Assembly: GCA_948585895.1 (NCBI GenBank)
Contig: CAPBNZ010000008.1
Coordinates: 12,534 to 44,454, forward strand
Direction: 5' to 3'
Origin: an uncultured Clostridia bacterium
GTDB lineage: Bacteria > Bacillota > Clostridia > TANB77 > CAG-508
Length of the DNA stretch: 31,921 bases
How positions within the stretch are numbered: the first letter of the stretch is position 1; each line of letters begins with the position of its first letter. The notes beneath the pieces are model-generated. The model was not told the DNA's origin. It worked only from the letters and a program-made list of their open reading frames with translations, and did no database searches. Position numbers and translations under genes: made by a program. Positions 23,504 through 31,921 of the stretch are shown here, piece by piece.

Positions 23504-25069
23504 TTATCCTTTCTTGTATGGAACTATATGAACTCCAGTTTTGCTATAATGAATTTTAAAACTATTTGTTTCTGCTTCTCCTTTTTTAGTTTTTACCATA
23601 CCTATTTTTTTATCTACTTCTATAATTTCTTTCTTATCCCATTTCCCATTTTTATCAAAGTTTATTATACCTTTTCCTGCATATTTATTAACTAAATCTT
23701 GTGCTTCTTTACTAGATATTGTTAAATAACTTTTACTATCTATATAATTATTACTTCCCTTAATGTGTTTATCTTGTTTTCCCATATCAATTATTTTATT
23801 AGTATTACTAATATATTGTTTTGCAGCTTCACCACTAGTTATTCCTTTTGCATCTGCATATTGTGCTTTTAAGTTTTTCCAATTATCTATATCATTATAC
23901 TTCATTTTTTGGAAATCTGCAAATGTTCCTGGTATATTATCTCCAAGAACATTTTTATATCTTTTGTATTGCTCATAGTCAGAAGATTTATTTTTATTCA
24001 TCTTTACATCTATTTCAAACTCTTTCTTAGTTGCTGGATCAGAATATACATATTTTTCTAACCACTCATTATATGTAATATTACTTGGTATATAATATGT
24101 TTTTCCTCCAGTATTTCTTGCAGCTCTTTCTCCAAACTCAAATTCATCTTTAAAGTATGGTGCTGTTGTTGTTCTACATCTAATATGATATGGTGGTGCA
24201 GTTACTCCTATTTTATAATCTTTCATATCAAATATTTTGCCATCTATTTCTCTACATTCTTCTGATGTTTTAGAGTCTAATGTTGCTATATTTATATACT
24301 GCTGTACCCATAATTCATTAAAACATTGCTTTCTTGATGCACTTGCAAAGAAAGCTGATTCAGTCATTACTAATCTTCCTGCTTTATATTGGCTTGTATT
24401 AAAATCTTTTGAAATTTTTTCTATAAGTTGATCTGCATCTCCCCTTAAAGTCTTCTCTAAGTCTTTTTGTAATGTATCTAACAAAGCTTTTTTATTTTTC
24501 CAAATTCTATCTGAGAATGTTTGCTCATCGCTTGTCCATGGTCTAGATATAATTTTTTGAATAGTATCTACGTTTAGTGTTGCAAATTTAAATGCTACAT
24601 TTGAACCTTTTTGTAATTCATATGCTGTTTTATAATAGTTATCCCTATATGATTCTATAATGAATTCAGTTGTAGTTTCCTGTTCATTATAATATAATTT
24701 TTCAATTTGTTGCTGTATTTGTATTTCTAATGCTTCTAATCTAGAAATATGAACTTTTGCACTTGCATTTTCTAATTCTTTTTTCCAAATTAAATCTATT
24801 CCATTTTCTTGGCCATATTTTATATATTCATTAATATCCCATTTTAATTCTTTTAATTCTTGTATATTTAACCATTTTTTTGCTTCTTTTAAACTTATTT
24901 GATTATTAACAGCAAATCTTACTAACCAATTATTTATTTCTTTTTTTACTGAACTTAATGTTCTTTCATATGCTTCTTGTAACTCTGTAATGTATTTTGC
25001 CTCATTTAATAATTGTGCTTTTTCAAGTTCTTCAAATCTTTTTGTCCAATATTCTGCATTTTTTCCCAT
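23504..25069 (-). CDS. Minor head protein, SPP1 gp7-like, with C-terminal toxin-50-like domain
   Basis: This 521-aa protein assists head assembly and DNA ejection. The centre (about 195-310) has the gp7/Mu F head-morphogenesis pattern: SDRIWKNKKALLDTLQKDL, AGRLVMTESAFFASASR, LDSKTSEECREIDGKIF, and the Cys/His motif PPYHIRCRTTTAPY. The final 90 residues (about 431-521) carry KHIKGSNNYID, AQDLVNKYAGKG, KKIGMVKTKKG and FKIHYSKTGVHIVPYKKG. These resemble the polymorphic toxin type 50 (Ntox50) domain, which is often joined to gp7-like proteins in Bacillota prophages. Whether it is an active nuclease, and against what, cannot be seen. Its ATG overlaps the portal stop. Confidence 0.85.
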   Translation of the reverse strand: MGKNAEYWTKRFEELEKAQLLNEAKYITELQEAYERTLSSVKKEINNWLVRFAVNNQISLKEAKKWLNIQELKELKWDINEYIKYGQENGIDLIWKKELENASAKVHISRLEALEIQIQQQIEKLYYNEQETTTEFIIESYRDNYYKTAYELQKGSNVAFKFATLNVDTIQKIISRPWTSDEQTFSDRIWKNKKALLDTLQKDLEKTLRGDADQLIEKISKDFNTSQYKAGRLVMTESAFFASASRKQCFNELWVQQYINIATLDSKTSEECREIDGKIFDMKDYKIGVTAPPYHIRCRTTTAPYFKDEFEFGERAARNTGGKTYYIPSNITYNEWLEKYVYSDPATKKEFEIDVKMNKNKSSDYEQYKRYKNVLGDNIPGTFADFQKMKYNDIDNWKNLKAQYADAKGITSGEAAKQYISNTNKIIDMGKQDKHIKGSNNYIDSKSYLTISSKEAQDLVNKYAGKGIINFDKNGKWDKKEIIEVDKKIGMVKTKKGEAETNSFKIHYSKTGVHIVPYKKG

Positions 25070-26616
25070 TATTTATCACCAACTTTTGCACCATCTTTAT
25101 TGCTATTTGAGTTATTGTTTTTTAGTTCTTTTATCATCTTATCATACTCGGATTCTTGTTTTTGTGCTTCTTCTTTTTCTTCAGTTTCAATCTTTTCTTC
25201 TTCATCTTCTACATCACTAACATATGGATGTCTTGATCTAATTGTATATTTACTTATTATTCCCATACTATTTACGCAGTTTTCAATTAATTCTTTTTCA
25301 TTTACTGTCATAGTTTTATTAAATACAAACTCAACTTCTTTATCAGTGTAATCTTTCCCAGTTGTCATTTCTACCCAGTTATTATAGAAGAACATAAAAT
25401 ATTCTAAACTACTCTTGAATTCTGTTTCTATATTTGAACAATCAAGATCCAAATCTGCATATAATTGTTTTAGTGCAACTCCTGACTCTTGTGTTCCAAA
25501 TTTTTCGCTTTGTGTATCAACTCCAGAACCACCTTCGTAAATATCTTTCCTTAATTGTTCTATAAAACTTTTAAATGCTTCTATATTTAGATTGATATCT
25601 TTTCTATCATAGTCTCCGTCTTCATCTAAAAATACAGTATTAAATGTAGCAAGGTTTTTTTGGAATGTTCCTGCTTCTGATTGATAATTTTTAACAACAT
25701 TTACTCCATCTGGTGCATCATAAATAGAGTCTCCTGTTCTAGAACATAATTCATCGTAACAATCAATAAGTGATTTTAATAAATGAATTAATGGCATTTC
25801 ATCACCATTATATTTAAAATAAATAAATGGTATTTTTGTCCATTTATGAAGTGTATCTCCTATTTTAAAGTGTGCTAAAATACTTATTCCATGTATATCT
25901 TTTCCAATTACTAAATCTTTTCTTTTTTCTACTTCTTCAACATCTTCTAGTAAAGTTGAACCATCATAAATAAAATATCTAACTCCATCTAAATCCCAGT
26001 ATTCAACTTTTGTTCTTTTCTCTCTATCAGTATCACTTGTATAAACCTCAACATCATAGGTCATTATTATTGCATCTAATATTTCGTGTTCTTCATCTTG
26101 CCATAATGGAATTATTCTTGTTGCATATCTTAATCTTGCTTTTAGATCTCCATCATTATCAATATATATTTGCCACCAACTTATACCTCTTTTTACCGCT
26201 TCTATTAATGTATATTTAAGTCTTTTATGCATTTTATTATTAAATAATGATTTCAAAATTTCTTTATAATCTTCATCTTCTTTTTCATCTTTTGCTATTA
26301 CTTGCTTTATGTTTGGTTTTTTCCTTAATAAGTATCCTGCTTTTTGATTTATCATTTTATATAGTATTGGATGTTTTAATATGTAATTTTTAGCATGAGG
26401 TGCAATTTCTTCTGCTCCATCTTTATTTATATAGGTTCTTTTCTTATTTTTAATATCCCCTTCATTTTTGAAATATTTGCTACCTTCTAGCATTTCTTTA
26501 TATGTATCTGATTGTTTGAAATCATTTATTTGTAAATCAATAAACTTTGATAATTCCATACCTTTTTTGGCACCTTCAGTAATTATCATTTTTATTTTAT
26601 CCATTTCTGTTATCAT
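25069..26616 (-). CDS. Portal protein (SPP1 gp6-like)
   Basis: This 515-aa protein forms the dodecameric DNA gate. It has EGSKYFKNEGDIKNKKR near the N-terminus, then LKHPILYKMINQKAGYLLRKKPNI, RGISWWQIYIDNDGDLKARL, PFIYFKYNGDEMPLIHLLKSLIDCYDELCSRTGD and SGVALKQLYADLDLDCSNIETEFKSSLEYF, all of the SPP1 gp6-like family. The C-terminus is Glu/Lys-rich. RBS AAGGAGAG. Confidence 0.94.
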   Translation of the reverse strand: MITEMDKIKMIITEGAKKGMELSKFIDLQINDFKQSDTYKEMLEGSKYFKNEGDIKNKKRTYINKDGAEEIAPHAKNYILKHPILYKMINQKAGYLLRKKPNIKQVIAKDEKEDEDYKEILKSLFNNKMHKRLKYTLIEAVKRGISWWQIYIDNDGDLKARLRYATRIIPLWQDEEHEILDAIIMTYDVEVYTSDTDREKRTKVEYWDLDGVRYFIYDGSTLLEDVEEVEKRKDLVIGKDIHGISILAHFKIGDTLHKWTKIPFIYFKYNGDEMPLIHLLKSLIDCYDELCSRTGDSIYDAPDGVNVVKNYQSEAGTFQKNLATFNTVFLDEDGDYDRKDINLNIEAFKSFIEQLRKDIYEGGSGVDTQSEKFGTQESGVALKQLYADLDLDCSNIETEFKSSLEYFMFFYNNWVEMTTGKDYTDKEVEFVFNKTMTVNEKELIENCVNSMGIISKYTIRSRHPYVSDVEDEEEKIETEEKEEAQKQESEYDKMIKELKNNNSNSNKDGAKVGDK

Positions 26617-26632
26617 CTTAAATCTCTCCTTA

Positions 26633-28048
26633 TTATACGAAATATGCTCCCCTCTTCTTGTTAGGGAATAGTGTTTGTAATAAGTATCTTAATGCATCTA
26701 GTGCGTGGTCATTTTGTTTTATAGGTTTGTCCTCTCCTTTTTCTTGAGCCTTCTCGTCCCATATATATGAATTAAATTCTCTAATAATATTTTTACATTT
26801 TTCTTCTACTATATGGATTCGTTCTTCATCTAACCAATTTAGCACTAAATTAATACCATCTATTACTGTATTATCTGCTTCTTTTACTATTATCTTGTTT
26901 TGCTTAAATAAATTAATTAAAGATGTTGCACTAGGATCTATAATAACCTTTCTAACATCTATATCCTTTATTAATTTTTTATAATCTTTAAGAAACATAT
27001 CATCTGTTTTTGTGATTTTTTCTTCTTGGCTATTTTTGTTCTTTTTTACACCTTTGTTGTAATATTCATCTAATATCCATACATGTGGTTTTCCATCTAT
27101 GTATTTAATTCCACATAATAAAAACACCTGTGGATTTGTAATTCCATAATCAGATGTTACATAAAAATAATCAAATTTAGTTGGAATATCTCTTGCTTTA
27201 ACACAATGTTTTGATTTATCAAAATTAGGATATATAATTCCTTCTGCAAGTACCCATAATCCTAAAATAAATCTTTGGTAGAATACTCCTACAAACATTT
27301 TTTTATATCTATCTTTTACTTCTTCAGATAAACTTAAATTATCATCCATTGTAAAATGTAGATATATAATACCTTTTTCTTTTGCTTTATCAATCCAGTT
27401 TACTTTAAACCAGTGATTTGGTCCTTCTGGGTTGCAGTTAAACCAATACTTTGAACCTTTTACAGAACATCTTGCTAATGCTTGGTTTACAAATGACTCT
27501 GGCATCAATGCAACTTCATCTAAAAATACTCCTGCTGCAGTAATACCTTGTACTAAATCTTGTGATCTTTCATCTTTACCTCCAAAGATATAGAAATAGT
27601 TTATTGTTTCGCCTTTTGAAATTTCTACTAAGTTGTCAGATCTTCTATCTTTTATAGTATATCCCTGTACTCTTAACATTAACTTTAGCCAGAATAAAAC
27701 ATTTCTTCTAAATGCTCCTACAGTTTTACCAGCCATAATAAAGTTTTGTCCATTAAACTTGGTCATTGCCCATAATACAAATGATAATGACATAGAAAGT
27801 GTTTTTCCTGCTCTAATACTTCCATCTGCTATTATTCCATTTTTGTCTTTTACAGGACTTTTATCATTCCACCAAGTTAATACTTTCTTTTGTTTTAAAC
27901 TAAATTTCCTAAACTTGAATATAGTACCATTTTTTATTTTTTTTCTTAAAGTTATTGCATTTTGCATAACTTGTTTTTTTAGATTAGAAATTCTTTCATC
28001 AAGAGTTAAGTTACTCTTGTTTTGGTTCTTGTTCTTCATCATAATCAT
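26633..28048 (-). CDS. terL: Terminase large subunit (PBSX-type)
   Basis: This 471-aa packaging motor has an ATPase domain with a Walker A form DGSIRAGKT (75-83) and Walker B GVFLDE (173-178). The RNase H-like nuclease domain includes YVTSDYGITNPQVF, VIIDPSATSLI and the C-terminal NDHALDALRYLLQ. It cuts concatemers and pumps DNA into the prohead. It overlaps the small-subunit gene by 38 bases; the exact start among the nearby Met codons is uncertain. Confidence 0.95.
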   Translation of the reverse strand: MIMMKNKNQNKSNLTLDERISNLKKQVMQNAITLRKKIKNGTIFKFRKFSLKQKKVLTWWNDKSPVKDKNGIIADGSIRAGKTLSMSLSFVLWAMTKFNGQNFIMAGKTVGAFRRNVLFWLKLMLRVQGYTIKDRRSDNLVEISKGETINYFYIFGGKDERSQDLVQGITAAGVFLDEVALMPESFVNQALARCSVKGSKYWFNCNPEGPNHWFKVNWIDKAKEKGIIYLHFTMDDNLSLSEEVKDRYKKMFVGVFYQRFILGLWVLAEGIIYPNFDKSKHCVKARDIPTKFDYFYVTSDYGITNPQVFLLCGIKYIDGKPHVWILDEYYNKGVKKNKNSQEEKITKTDDMFLKDYKKLIKDIDVRKVIIDPSATSLINLFKQNKIIVKEADNTVIDGINLVLNWLDEERIHIVEEKCKNIIREFNSYIWDEKAQEKGEDKPIKQNDHALDALRYLLQTLFPNKKRGAYFV

Positions 28049-28769
28049 CCCATGTACTTTCTACACTATCATCAAGTGCTTTTATAAAACTATCATCCTT
28101 CATATTTTCTGGATCATTAGTTCCTTCTTTTGCAATTTCTCTTTCTAATCTAATTAATTCTAATTCAAGTTTTCTGTCATCATTTTCTATTTTATGATAA
28201 CTATCTAGATATCTTCTTTTGGCCTCTTGTACTCTTGTCAATGCTTCTTCTAGTCTTTGTATTATATTTATGGTACTTTCTGCTTCGGTAGTTGTTAATG
28301 TTCCATTGTCTCTATATGTGACATTATTAGATGAACTCTTTGACATTCTTACGATGCTCATTTCTTTTCCATCTTGCATTTTTTTTATTTTTTCTAATAT
28401 TCTTCTTTCTCTAATTGATAATATTTTTATTTCAGACATTATTTGATATTTTTTATCATATAATTCTTTTTGTTGCATAATTGCCTTTTCTTCATCTGTT
28501 AATAAATCATCATATATAGTTTCATATTCGCCAGTTTTAAGTGCTCTTGTATTTCCTTTTTCTGCTCCAGGACCACCTTTGTTTCCTTTTGCATTTTGGT
28601 TTCCTTTTTTCACTTTACTTAGATTGCTGTCTCTTTTCCATTGTTTCTTTTTAACTAAATAAAGAACTTCATTGTAAGTTACACCATGTTTTTCAGCAAT
28701 TTGTTTGTAGGTTTTTCCAGACATATAGTCTCGTTTTATTTTAGAAATTTTGTTACTATCTTCTATCAC
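28011..28769 (-). CDS. terS: Terminase small subunit (PBSX/YqaS-like)
   Basis: This 252-aa protein begins with an HTH (RDYMSGKTYKQIAEKHGVTYNEVLYLVKKKQWKRD), then the conserved GNQNAKGNKGGPGAEKGNTRALKTGEYETI, and long coiled-coil helices. This is the layout of PBSX-type small terminases that bind pac/cos DNA. It starts with GTG, with GGTGGG about 10 bases upstream, and overlaps terL. Confidence 0.92.
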   Translation of the reverse strand: MIEDSNKISKIKRDYMSGKTYKQIAEKHGVTYNEVLYLVKKKQWKRDSNLSKVKKGNQNAKGNKGGPGAEKGNTRALKTGEYETIYDDLLTDEEKAIMQQKELYDKKYQIMSEIKILSIRERRILEKIKKMQDGKEMSIVRMSKSSSNNVTYRDNGTLTTTEAESTINIIQRLEEALTRVQEAKRRYLDSYHKIENDDRKLELELIRLEREIAKEGTNDPENMKDDSFIKALDDSVESTWDDYDEEQEPKQE

Positions 28770-28783
28770 ATCATATCACCCAC

Positions 28784-29992
28784 CTACCTTTTATCTAAAA
28801 TTGCCTCTTTATTAGTTAAAGTTTCCCATCGTTTCACTATAACGTCACAATATTTTGGATCTAATTCCATCATATAGCATATTCTATTCATTTGTTCTGC
28901 AGCGATTAATGTTGTTCCACTACCTCCAAATAAATCCAATATTATATCTTCTACTTTACTACTATTTTTTATTGCTTCCACTACTAGATCAACTGGTTTC
29001 ATGGTTGGATGTAATTCATTCTTTTTTGTTCTTTCTATATCCCATATATCAAAATTACTTCTATTCCCATAAAACAAATGAGATTGAAACCATCCATATA
29101 TAATTGGTTCATATTTACTCATATAATCACTATTAGACAATGTATGATTTCCTTTATTCCATATAATTAATGCTTTATATCTATTATTTAGTTTATCTAA
29201 TGCTCTAAATATATAATCTAATCCTAGTCTGTAAAAACATACATAATATGCACCTTTATTATATTTTTTTATAATTTCAAACATTTTTAATATGAATTTA
29301 TCTCCATCTTCTCTATTCATATTGTCATTCTTTATTTTTCCATATCTTGCATTAAAACTTTTACTTCCATCTGCATGAACATTACCTTCAAAATTCATTA
29401 AATATGGTGGATCTGTAAATACCATATCAGATTTTCTATTATTCATTAATTTTTTTATATTTTCTTGTATTGTACTATCACCACACATTAAACGATGATT
29501 ACCTAATATCCAAACATCTCCTGGTTTCGTAATTGGTTCTTCTATTTCTTCATATGCAGAATCTATATCAAAGTCATCTTCTTTACTTCCACTTATATCT
29601 TTTAGCATTTCATCTACTTCATCAAAATCAAAACCAGTTAAATTCGTATCAAAGTCTTGTAGTTTTAATTCTTGTAATAATTCTTCTAATTTTCCTTCAT
29701 CCCAGTCACCTTGTATCTTATTTAATGCTATATTTAATGCCTTTTCATTTGTTTTATCTAAATCTACTACTATACACTCTAACTCTATAAAACCTAATTC
29801 TTTTAATACTTTTAATCTTTGATGTCCTCCAATAACAGTCATATCCTTATTTATTATTAATGGACTTACAAATCCAAAATTTTCTATACTATTTTTAATT
29901 TTTATATATTCTGGATCATTTGGTTTTAAATCTTTTCTAGGATTATAAGTAGCAGGTATTAATTTATCTATTTTAATTTTTTGTATATTCAT
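28784..29992 (-). CDS. ParB-N6-adenine DNA methyltransferase fusion
   Basis: This 402-aa protein has an N-terminal ParB/Srx-like domain (YNPRK at 16-20, GGHQRL at 55-60) and a C-terminal amino-methyltransferase. DPPY (194-197) precedes HPTMKP (328-333) and DLFGGSG (353-359), the beta-class order, which predicts N6-adenine (or N4-cytosine) methylation. Its own DNA is probably protected from host restriction, or the modification regulates packaging. No cognate restriction enzyme is visible. RBS AAGGTGA. The N-terminal domain is a close relative of the 173-aa protein at 31040-31561. Confidence 0.93.
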   Translation of the reverse strand: MNIQKIKIDKLIPATYNPRKDLKPNDPEYIKIKNSIENFGFVSPLIINKDMTVIGGHQRLKVLKELGFIELECIVVDLDKTNEKALNIALNKIQGDWDEGKLEELLQELKLQDFDTNLTGFDFDEVDEMLKDISGSKEDDFDIDSAYEEIEEPITKPGDVWILGNHRLMCGDSTIQENIKKLMNNRKSDMVFTDPPYLMNFEGNVHADGSKSFNARYGKIKNDNMNREDGDKFILKMFEIIKKYNKGAYYVCFYRLGLDYIFRALDKLNNRYKALIIWNKGNHTLSNSDYMSKYEPIIYGWFQSHLFYGNRSNFDIWDIERTKKNELHPTMKPVDLVVEAIKNSSKVEDIILDLFGGSGTTLIAAEQMNRICYMMELDPKYCDVIVKRWETLTNKEAILDKR

Positions 29993-30006
29993 TTAATCAC
30001 CTTCTT

Positions 30007-31038
30007 TTACATCTTATCTAGTAATTGCAATCTTATTTGTTCTGCAATCTTCTTCATCATAATTGGTGGCACACTCATTCCACATACATATTGCACATTC
30101 ATTCCCATAAAATCATAATCTTGAGGAAATGTTTGTATTGTTATGATATCTTTATCACTTGCATATCCTGGTACATCATATCTTAATGGTGGACTTCCAC
30201 CTGCTGCTATTGTTGCTGGTGTTCTATCATCTTTTAAATACTGAGTATTAAAACAACTTATTTTTCCCTTTTCTGTTCTTTTAATTGTGTCACTTAATTT
30301 AACATCTCTTGCTATTCGCTTTTTCCATCTTTCGTATGTTAATGTGTTTTGGTTTAATTCTTTATAGTTACTGTCTTTTATTTCTCCATATTTTATCGGT
30401 TCATCATTGAATTCTAATTTTATTCTTGAAACATTTATATTTTTATTTACTGCTATAAAAAATAATCTTTCCCTTCTTTGAGGTACTCCCATCTTTGCAG
30501 CATTTAATAAAAACAACTGTGTATTATATCCAATTTCATTTAATCGTTTAATTATCAAATTCACATATCCTTTAGCATTTCCCTGCATTAATCCTTTTAC
30601 ATTTTCAGCAACAATTATTTTAGGTTTTAATATGTTGGCCAGTTCTATAAATTCAAAAAACAAGTCATCTAATATTTGACTTGCTTGACCTTCTCTAAAT
30701 TTTTTATTCTTTCCCCAGTTTTTTTCTCTTTCTCCACATAGTGAAAATGTACTACATGGTGGACTTCCATCTAATATGTCTAAATTATATAATTCTGCAG
30801 GTAATTCATTTAATTTATTCATTTCTTGAATTCCCATACAATAATTATATTTTGGATGATGATTTTTTACATAAATATCATTTATTTTCTTATCAATTTC
30901 ACAATTTCCAATTACATCATATCCTGCTAGTTTATAACCCATTGTAGAACCACCACCACAAGCAAAACATGAAAAAACTTTATAATTATTCTTTGGTATG
31001 TTTTTTATATCTTTTAAATACCATTCATATTCTTTCAT
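30007..31038 (-). CDS. C5-cytosine DNA methyltransferase
   Basis: This 343-aa enzyme shows all main motifs: FACGGGSTMGYKLAGY (I), SPPCSTFS with the nucleophile C95 (IV), ENVKG (VI, 145-149), QRRER (VIII, 187-191), TPATIAAGG (IX region) and CGMSVPPIMMKKIAEQI (X). SPPCS in place of the common PCQ form is usual in phage and orphan enzymes. Target recognition lies between motifs VIII and IX; the sequence specificity is unknown. RBS AAGGAG. Confidence 0.95.
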   Translation of the reverse strand: MKEYEWYLKDIKNIPKNNYKVFSCFACGGGSTMGYKLAGYDVIGNCEIDKKINDIYVKNHHPKYNYCMGIQEMNKLNELPAELYNLDILDGSPPCSTFSLCGEREKNWGKNKKFREGQASQILDDLFFEFIELANILKPKIIVAENVKGLMQGNAKGYVNLIIKRLNEIGYNTQLFLLNAAKMGVPQRRERLFFIAVNKNINVSRIKLEFNDEPIKYGEIKDSNYKELNQNTLTYERWKKRIARDVKLSDTIKRTEKGKISCFNTQYLKDDRTPATIAAGGSPPLRYDVPGYASDKDIITIQTFPQDYDFMGMNVQYVCGMSVPPIMMKKIAEQIRLQLLDKM

Positions 31039-31039
31039 C

Positions 31040-31561
31040 TTATTCTACTCCTTGCTGTTCATCTACATCAAATACAAAACCACATTTTGGACACTTACAT
31101 TGAAATTTATCATCATCGAAATCGTTTATATCTATTTCTGCATTGTCATTCATAGTTTCTTCGGTTTCTTTTATTAGTTTATTTATTTCTTTTTCTTCAA
31201 AACCAGTAATTGATAAGTCTATATTGATATTTTCTAATTCGTTAAATATACTTTCTAATTTTTGATAATCCCATTCTCCAGATATTTTATTAAGTGCTAT
31301 GTTTAGTAGTTTTTCTTTATTTTTATCAAATTCAACTATTATGCAATCTATATCTTCATATTTTAGATCCTTTAAAACTTTAAGTCTCTGATGTCCACTT
31401 ATTACTGTCATATCTGAATTAACTATAATCGGTGTAACATATCCAAATTCAATAATACTATTTTTTATTTTTTGGTATTCTTTGTCTTTTTCTGTTAGTT
31501 CTTTTCTGGGATTGTATGTTGCTATTTTTAAATCCCCTATTTTTAATTTTTCTAGTTTCAT
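31040..31561 (-). CDS. ParB-like protein with C-terminal zinc ribbon
   Basis: This 173-aa protein is parallel to the N-terminal part of the methylase at 28784: IATYNPRKELTEKDKEYQKIKNSIIEFGYVTP and SGHQRLKVLKDL. It has no methylase domain and instead ends with a half zinc ribbon (CKCPKCGFVFDV, C155, C157, C160). It may bind DNA or target the methylases. Its start overlaps the Cys-rich small gene. Confidence 0.85.
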   Translation of the reverse strand: MKLEKLKIGDLKIATYNPRKELTEKDKEYQKIKNSIIEFGYVTPIIVNSDMTVISGHQRLKVLKDLKYEDIDCIIVEFDKNKEKLLNIALNKISGEWDYQKLESIFNELENINIDLSITGFEEKEINKLIKETEETMNDNAEIDINDFDDDKFQCKCPKCGFVFDVDEQQGVE

Positions 31562-31640
31562 TCTTTCCTTCTTTCTTAAAACATTCCACTTGCTTATAGC
31601 AGTTTTTACATTCTCTTCTCATACACATATCATATTTCAT
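31458..31640 (-). CDS. Small Cys-rich protein, first gene of the late operon
   Basis: This 60-codon frame has a ribosome site (AAGAGG, 7-8 bases upstream of ATG 31640). The opening residues hold four Cys (CMRRECKNCYKQVEC, positions 6, 11, 14 and 20), which fits a small zinc-binding protein. The second half is Lys/Arg/Asn-rich and overlaps the ParB-like start by 104 bases in another frame, so the true end may be sooner or the overlap real. Moderate confidence only. Confidence 0.45.
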   Translation of the reverse strand: MKYDMCMRRECKNCYKQVECFKKEGKNETRKIKNRGFKNSNIQSQKRTNRKRQRIPKNKK

Positions 31641-31660
31641 ATAACATACCTCTTTTGTAT

Positions 31661-31695
31661 AAAAAAAGAACCTGTAAAAACCGATTTACAAGTTC
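31661..31695 (-). terminator. Intrinsic terminator in the leader of the late operon
   Basis: On the minus strand GAACTTGTAAA (31685-31695) pairs with TTTACAGGTTC (31668-31678) in 11 pairs, one of them G-U, around a 6-nt loop, followed by seven T (31661-31667). It lies about 60 bases after the predicted start of transcription and before the first gene, so the late genes would need read-through or an antiterminator. Confidence 0.7.
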
Positions 31696-31764
31696 GTTTT
31701 ATCTATATTATTTCAAAAAATAAAAGGGGATTTATTTTTCTTAAACATATTTTTTGATATTATT

Positions 31765-31793
31765 ATTATAAATTATTGACAATGTCATGTCAA
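31765..31793 (-). promoter_or_regulatory. Consensus sigma-A-type promoter for the late operon
   Basis: On the minus strand TTGACA (31788-31793) and TATAAT (31765-31770) are both perfect and separated by exactly 17 bases. A palindrome TGACATTGTCA overlaps the spacer and could be an operator. Confidence 0.8.
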
Positions 31794-31815
31794 GGACAAG
31801 TTTTGGACAAGTTTT
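31794..31815 (-). repeat. Two tandem 11-bp repeats upstream of the late promoter
   Basis: GGACAAGTTTT occurs twice with no gap (31794-31804 and 31805-31815), that is one helical turn apart, directly upstream of the -35 box. This fits a two-site binding array for an activator or repressor. Confidence 0.75.
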
Positions 31816-31827
31816 ATTATTCAAAAA

Positions 31828-31921
31828 TCACATTTTCCTTATACCATCTATACCAAACATAAGCACTGCAATTTCTTCAATTGCGGAATTTGCATCTCTC
31901 CTAATTTGCCTCTCACTTATA
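31828..31921 (-). CDS. C-terminal end of a regulator-like phage protein, partial
   Basis: The minus-strand frame entering from the right edge reads ISERQIRRDANSAIEEIAV and ends in RKM at the stop 31828-31830. The HTH-like ending and its place just before the late promoter fit ArpU/RinA/sigma-like late activators, but only 30 residues are seen, so the family is a guess. Confidence 0.5.
   Translation of the reverse strand, partial: ISERQIRRDANSAIEEIAVLMFGIDGIRKM

Overview
The window is strongly AT-rich DNA from a low-GC Bacillota, most likely a clostridial host. It holds a short stretch of chromosome (about 1-2500) and then most of the structural half of a PBSX/skin-type contractile-tailed prophage (about 2600 to the right edge). 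The host part carries the start of a 10-TM metal/arsenic exporter-like protein, a DUF2651-like membrane protein, a truA split by a one-base frameshift, and a small conserved-looking gene. No integrase, tRNA, rRNA, insertion sequence or CRISPR array was seen, and the right prophage end lies outside the window.

Nearly all phage genes lie on the minus strand and are read from right to left. A consensus sigma-A-type promoter (31765-31793), with two tandem 11-bp repeats just upstream and an intrinsic terminator in its leader (31661-31695), starts the run. Upstream of it is the C-terminal tail of a regulator-like gene. Then follow: a Cys-rich small protein, a ParB-like protein, a C5 cytosine methylase and a ParB-N6-adenine methylase fusion. 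The packaging and head genes are TerS, TerL, SPP1-type portal and an SPP1 gp7-like minor head protein with a possible toxin-50 tail. After a short Sm-like protein come two terminators and a structured leader, then scaffold, a decoration-like protein and a gpE-type major capsid. The tail genes are four connector/completion proteins, sheath, tube, a tail chaperone with an A-AAA-AAC -1 frameshift site, a tape measure broken by one base, LysM protein, XkdQ-, XkdR- and XkdS-like proteins, baseplate J and a YmfQ/XkdU-like protein. They end with the tail fibre.

The most notable system is a diversity-generating retroelement (DGR) at 5966-9198. The fibre gene ends in a 111-bp variable repeat (7404-7514). 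A template repeat (7149-7259) follows, then a reverse transcriptase with YMDD and GLPIGNYTSQ motifs. The repeats differ at 12 positions, and all 12 are adenines of the template on the coding strand. Seven fibre residues are changed as a result, all of them template asparagine codons. A GC-rich inverted repeat (7359-7382) sits just past the variable repeat, as in known DGR target sites. There is no recognisable Avd. A free-standing MutS domain-I-like protein (3171-3569) may be the accessory factor.

Beyond the DGR come a tail-fibre chaperone-like gene, XhlA-like and holin-like membrane proteins, a terminator, a 47-aa protein and an amidase endolysin with a CW_7-type C-terminus. These converge on the plus-strand HTH and MutS-like genes across a bidirectional terminator.
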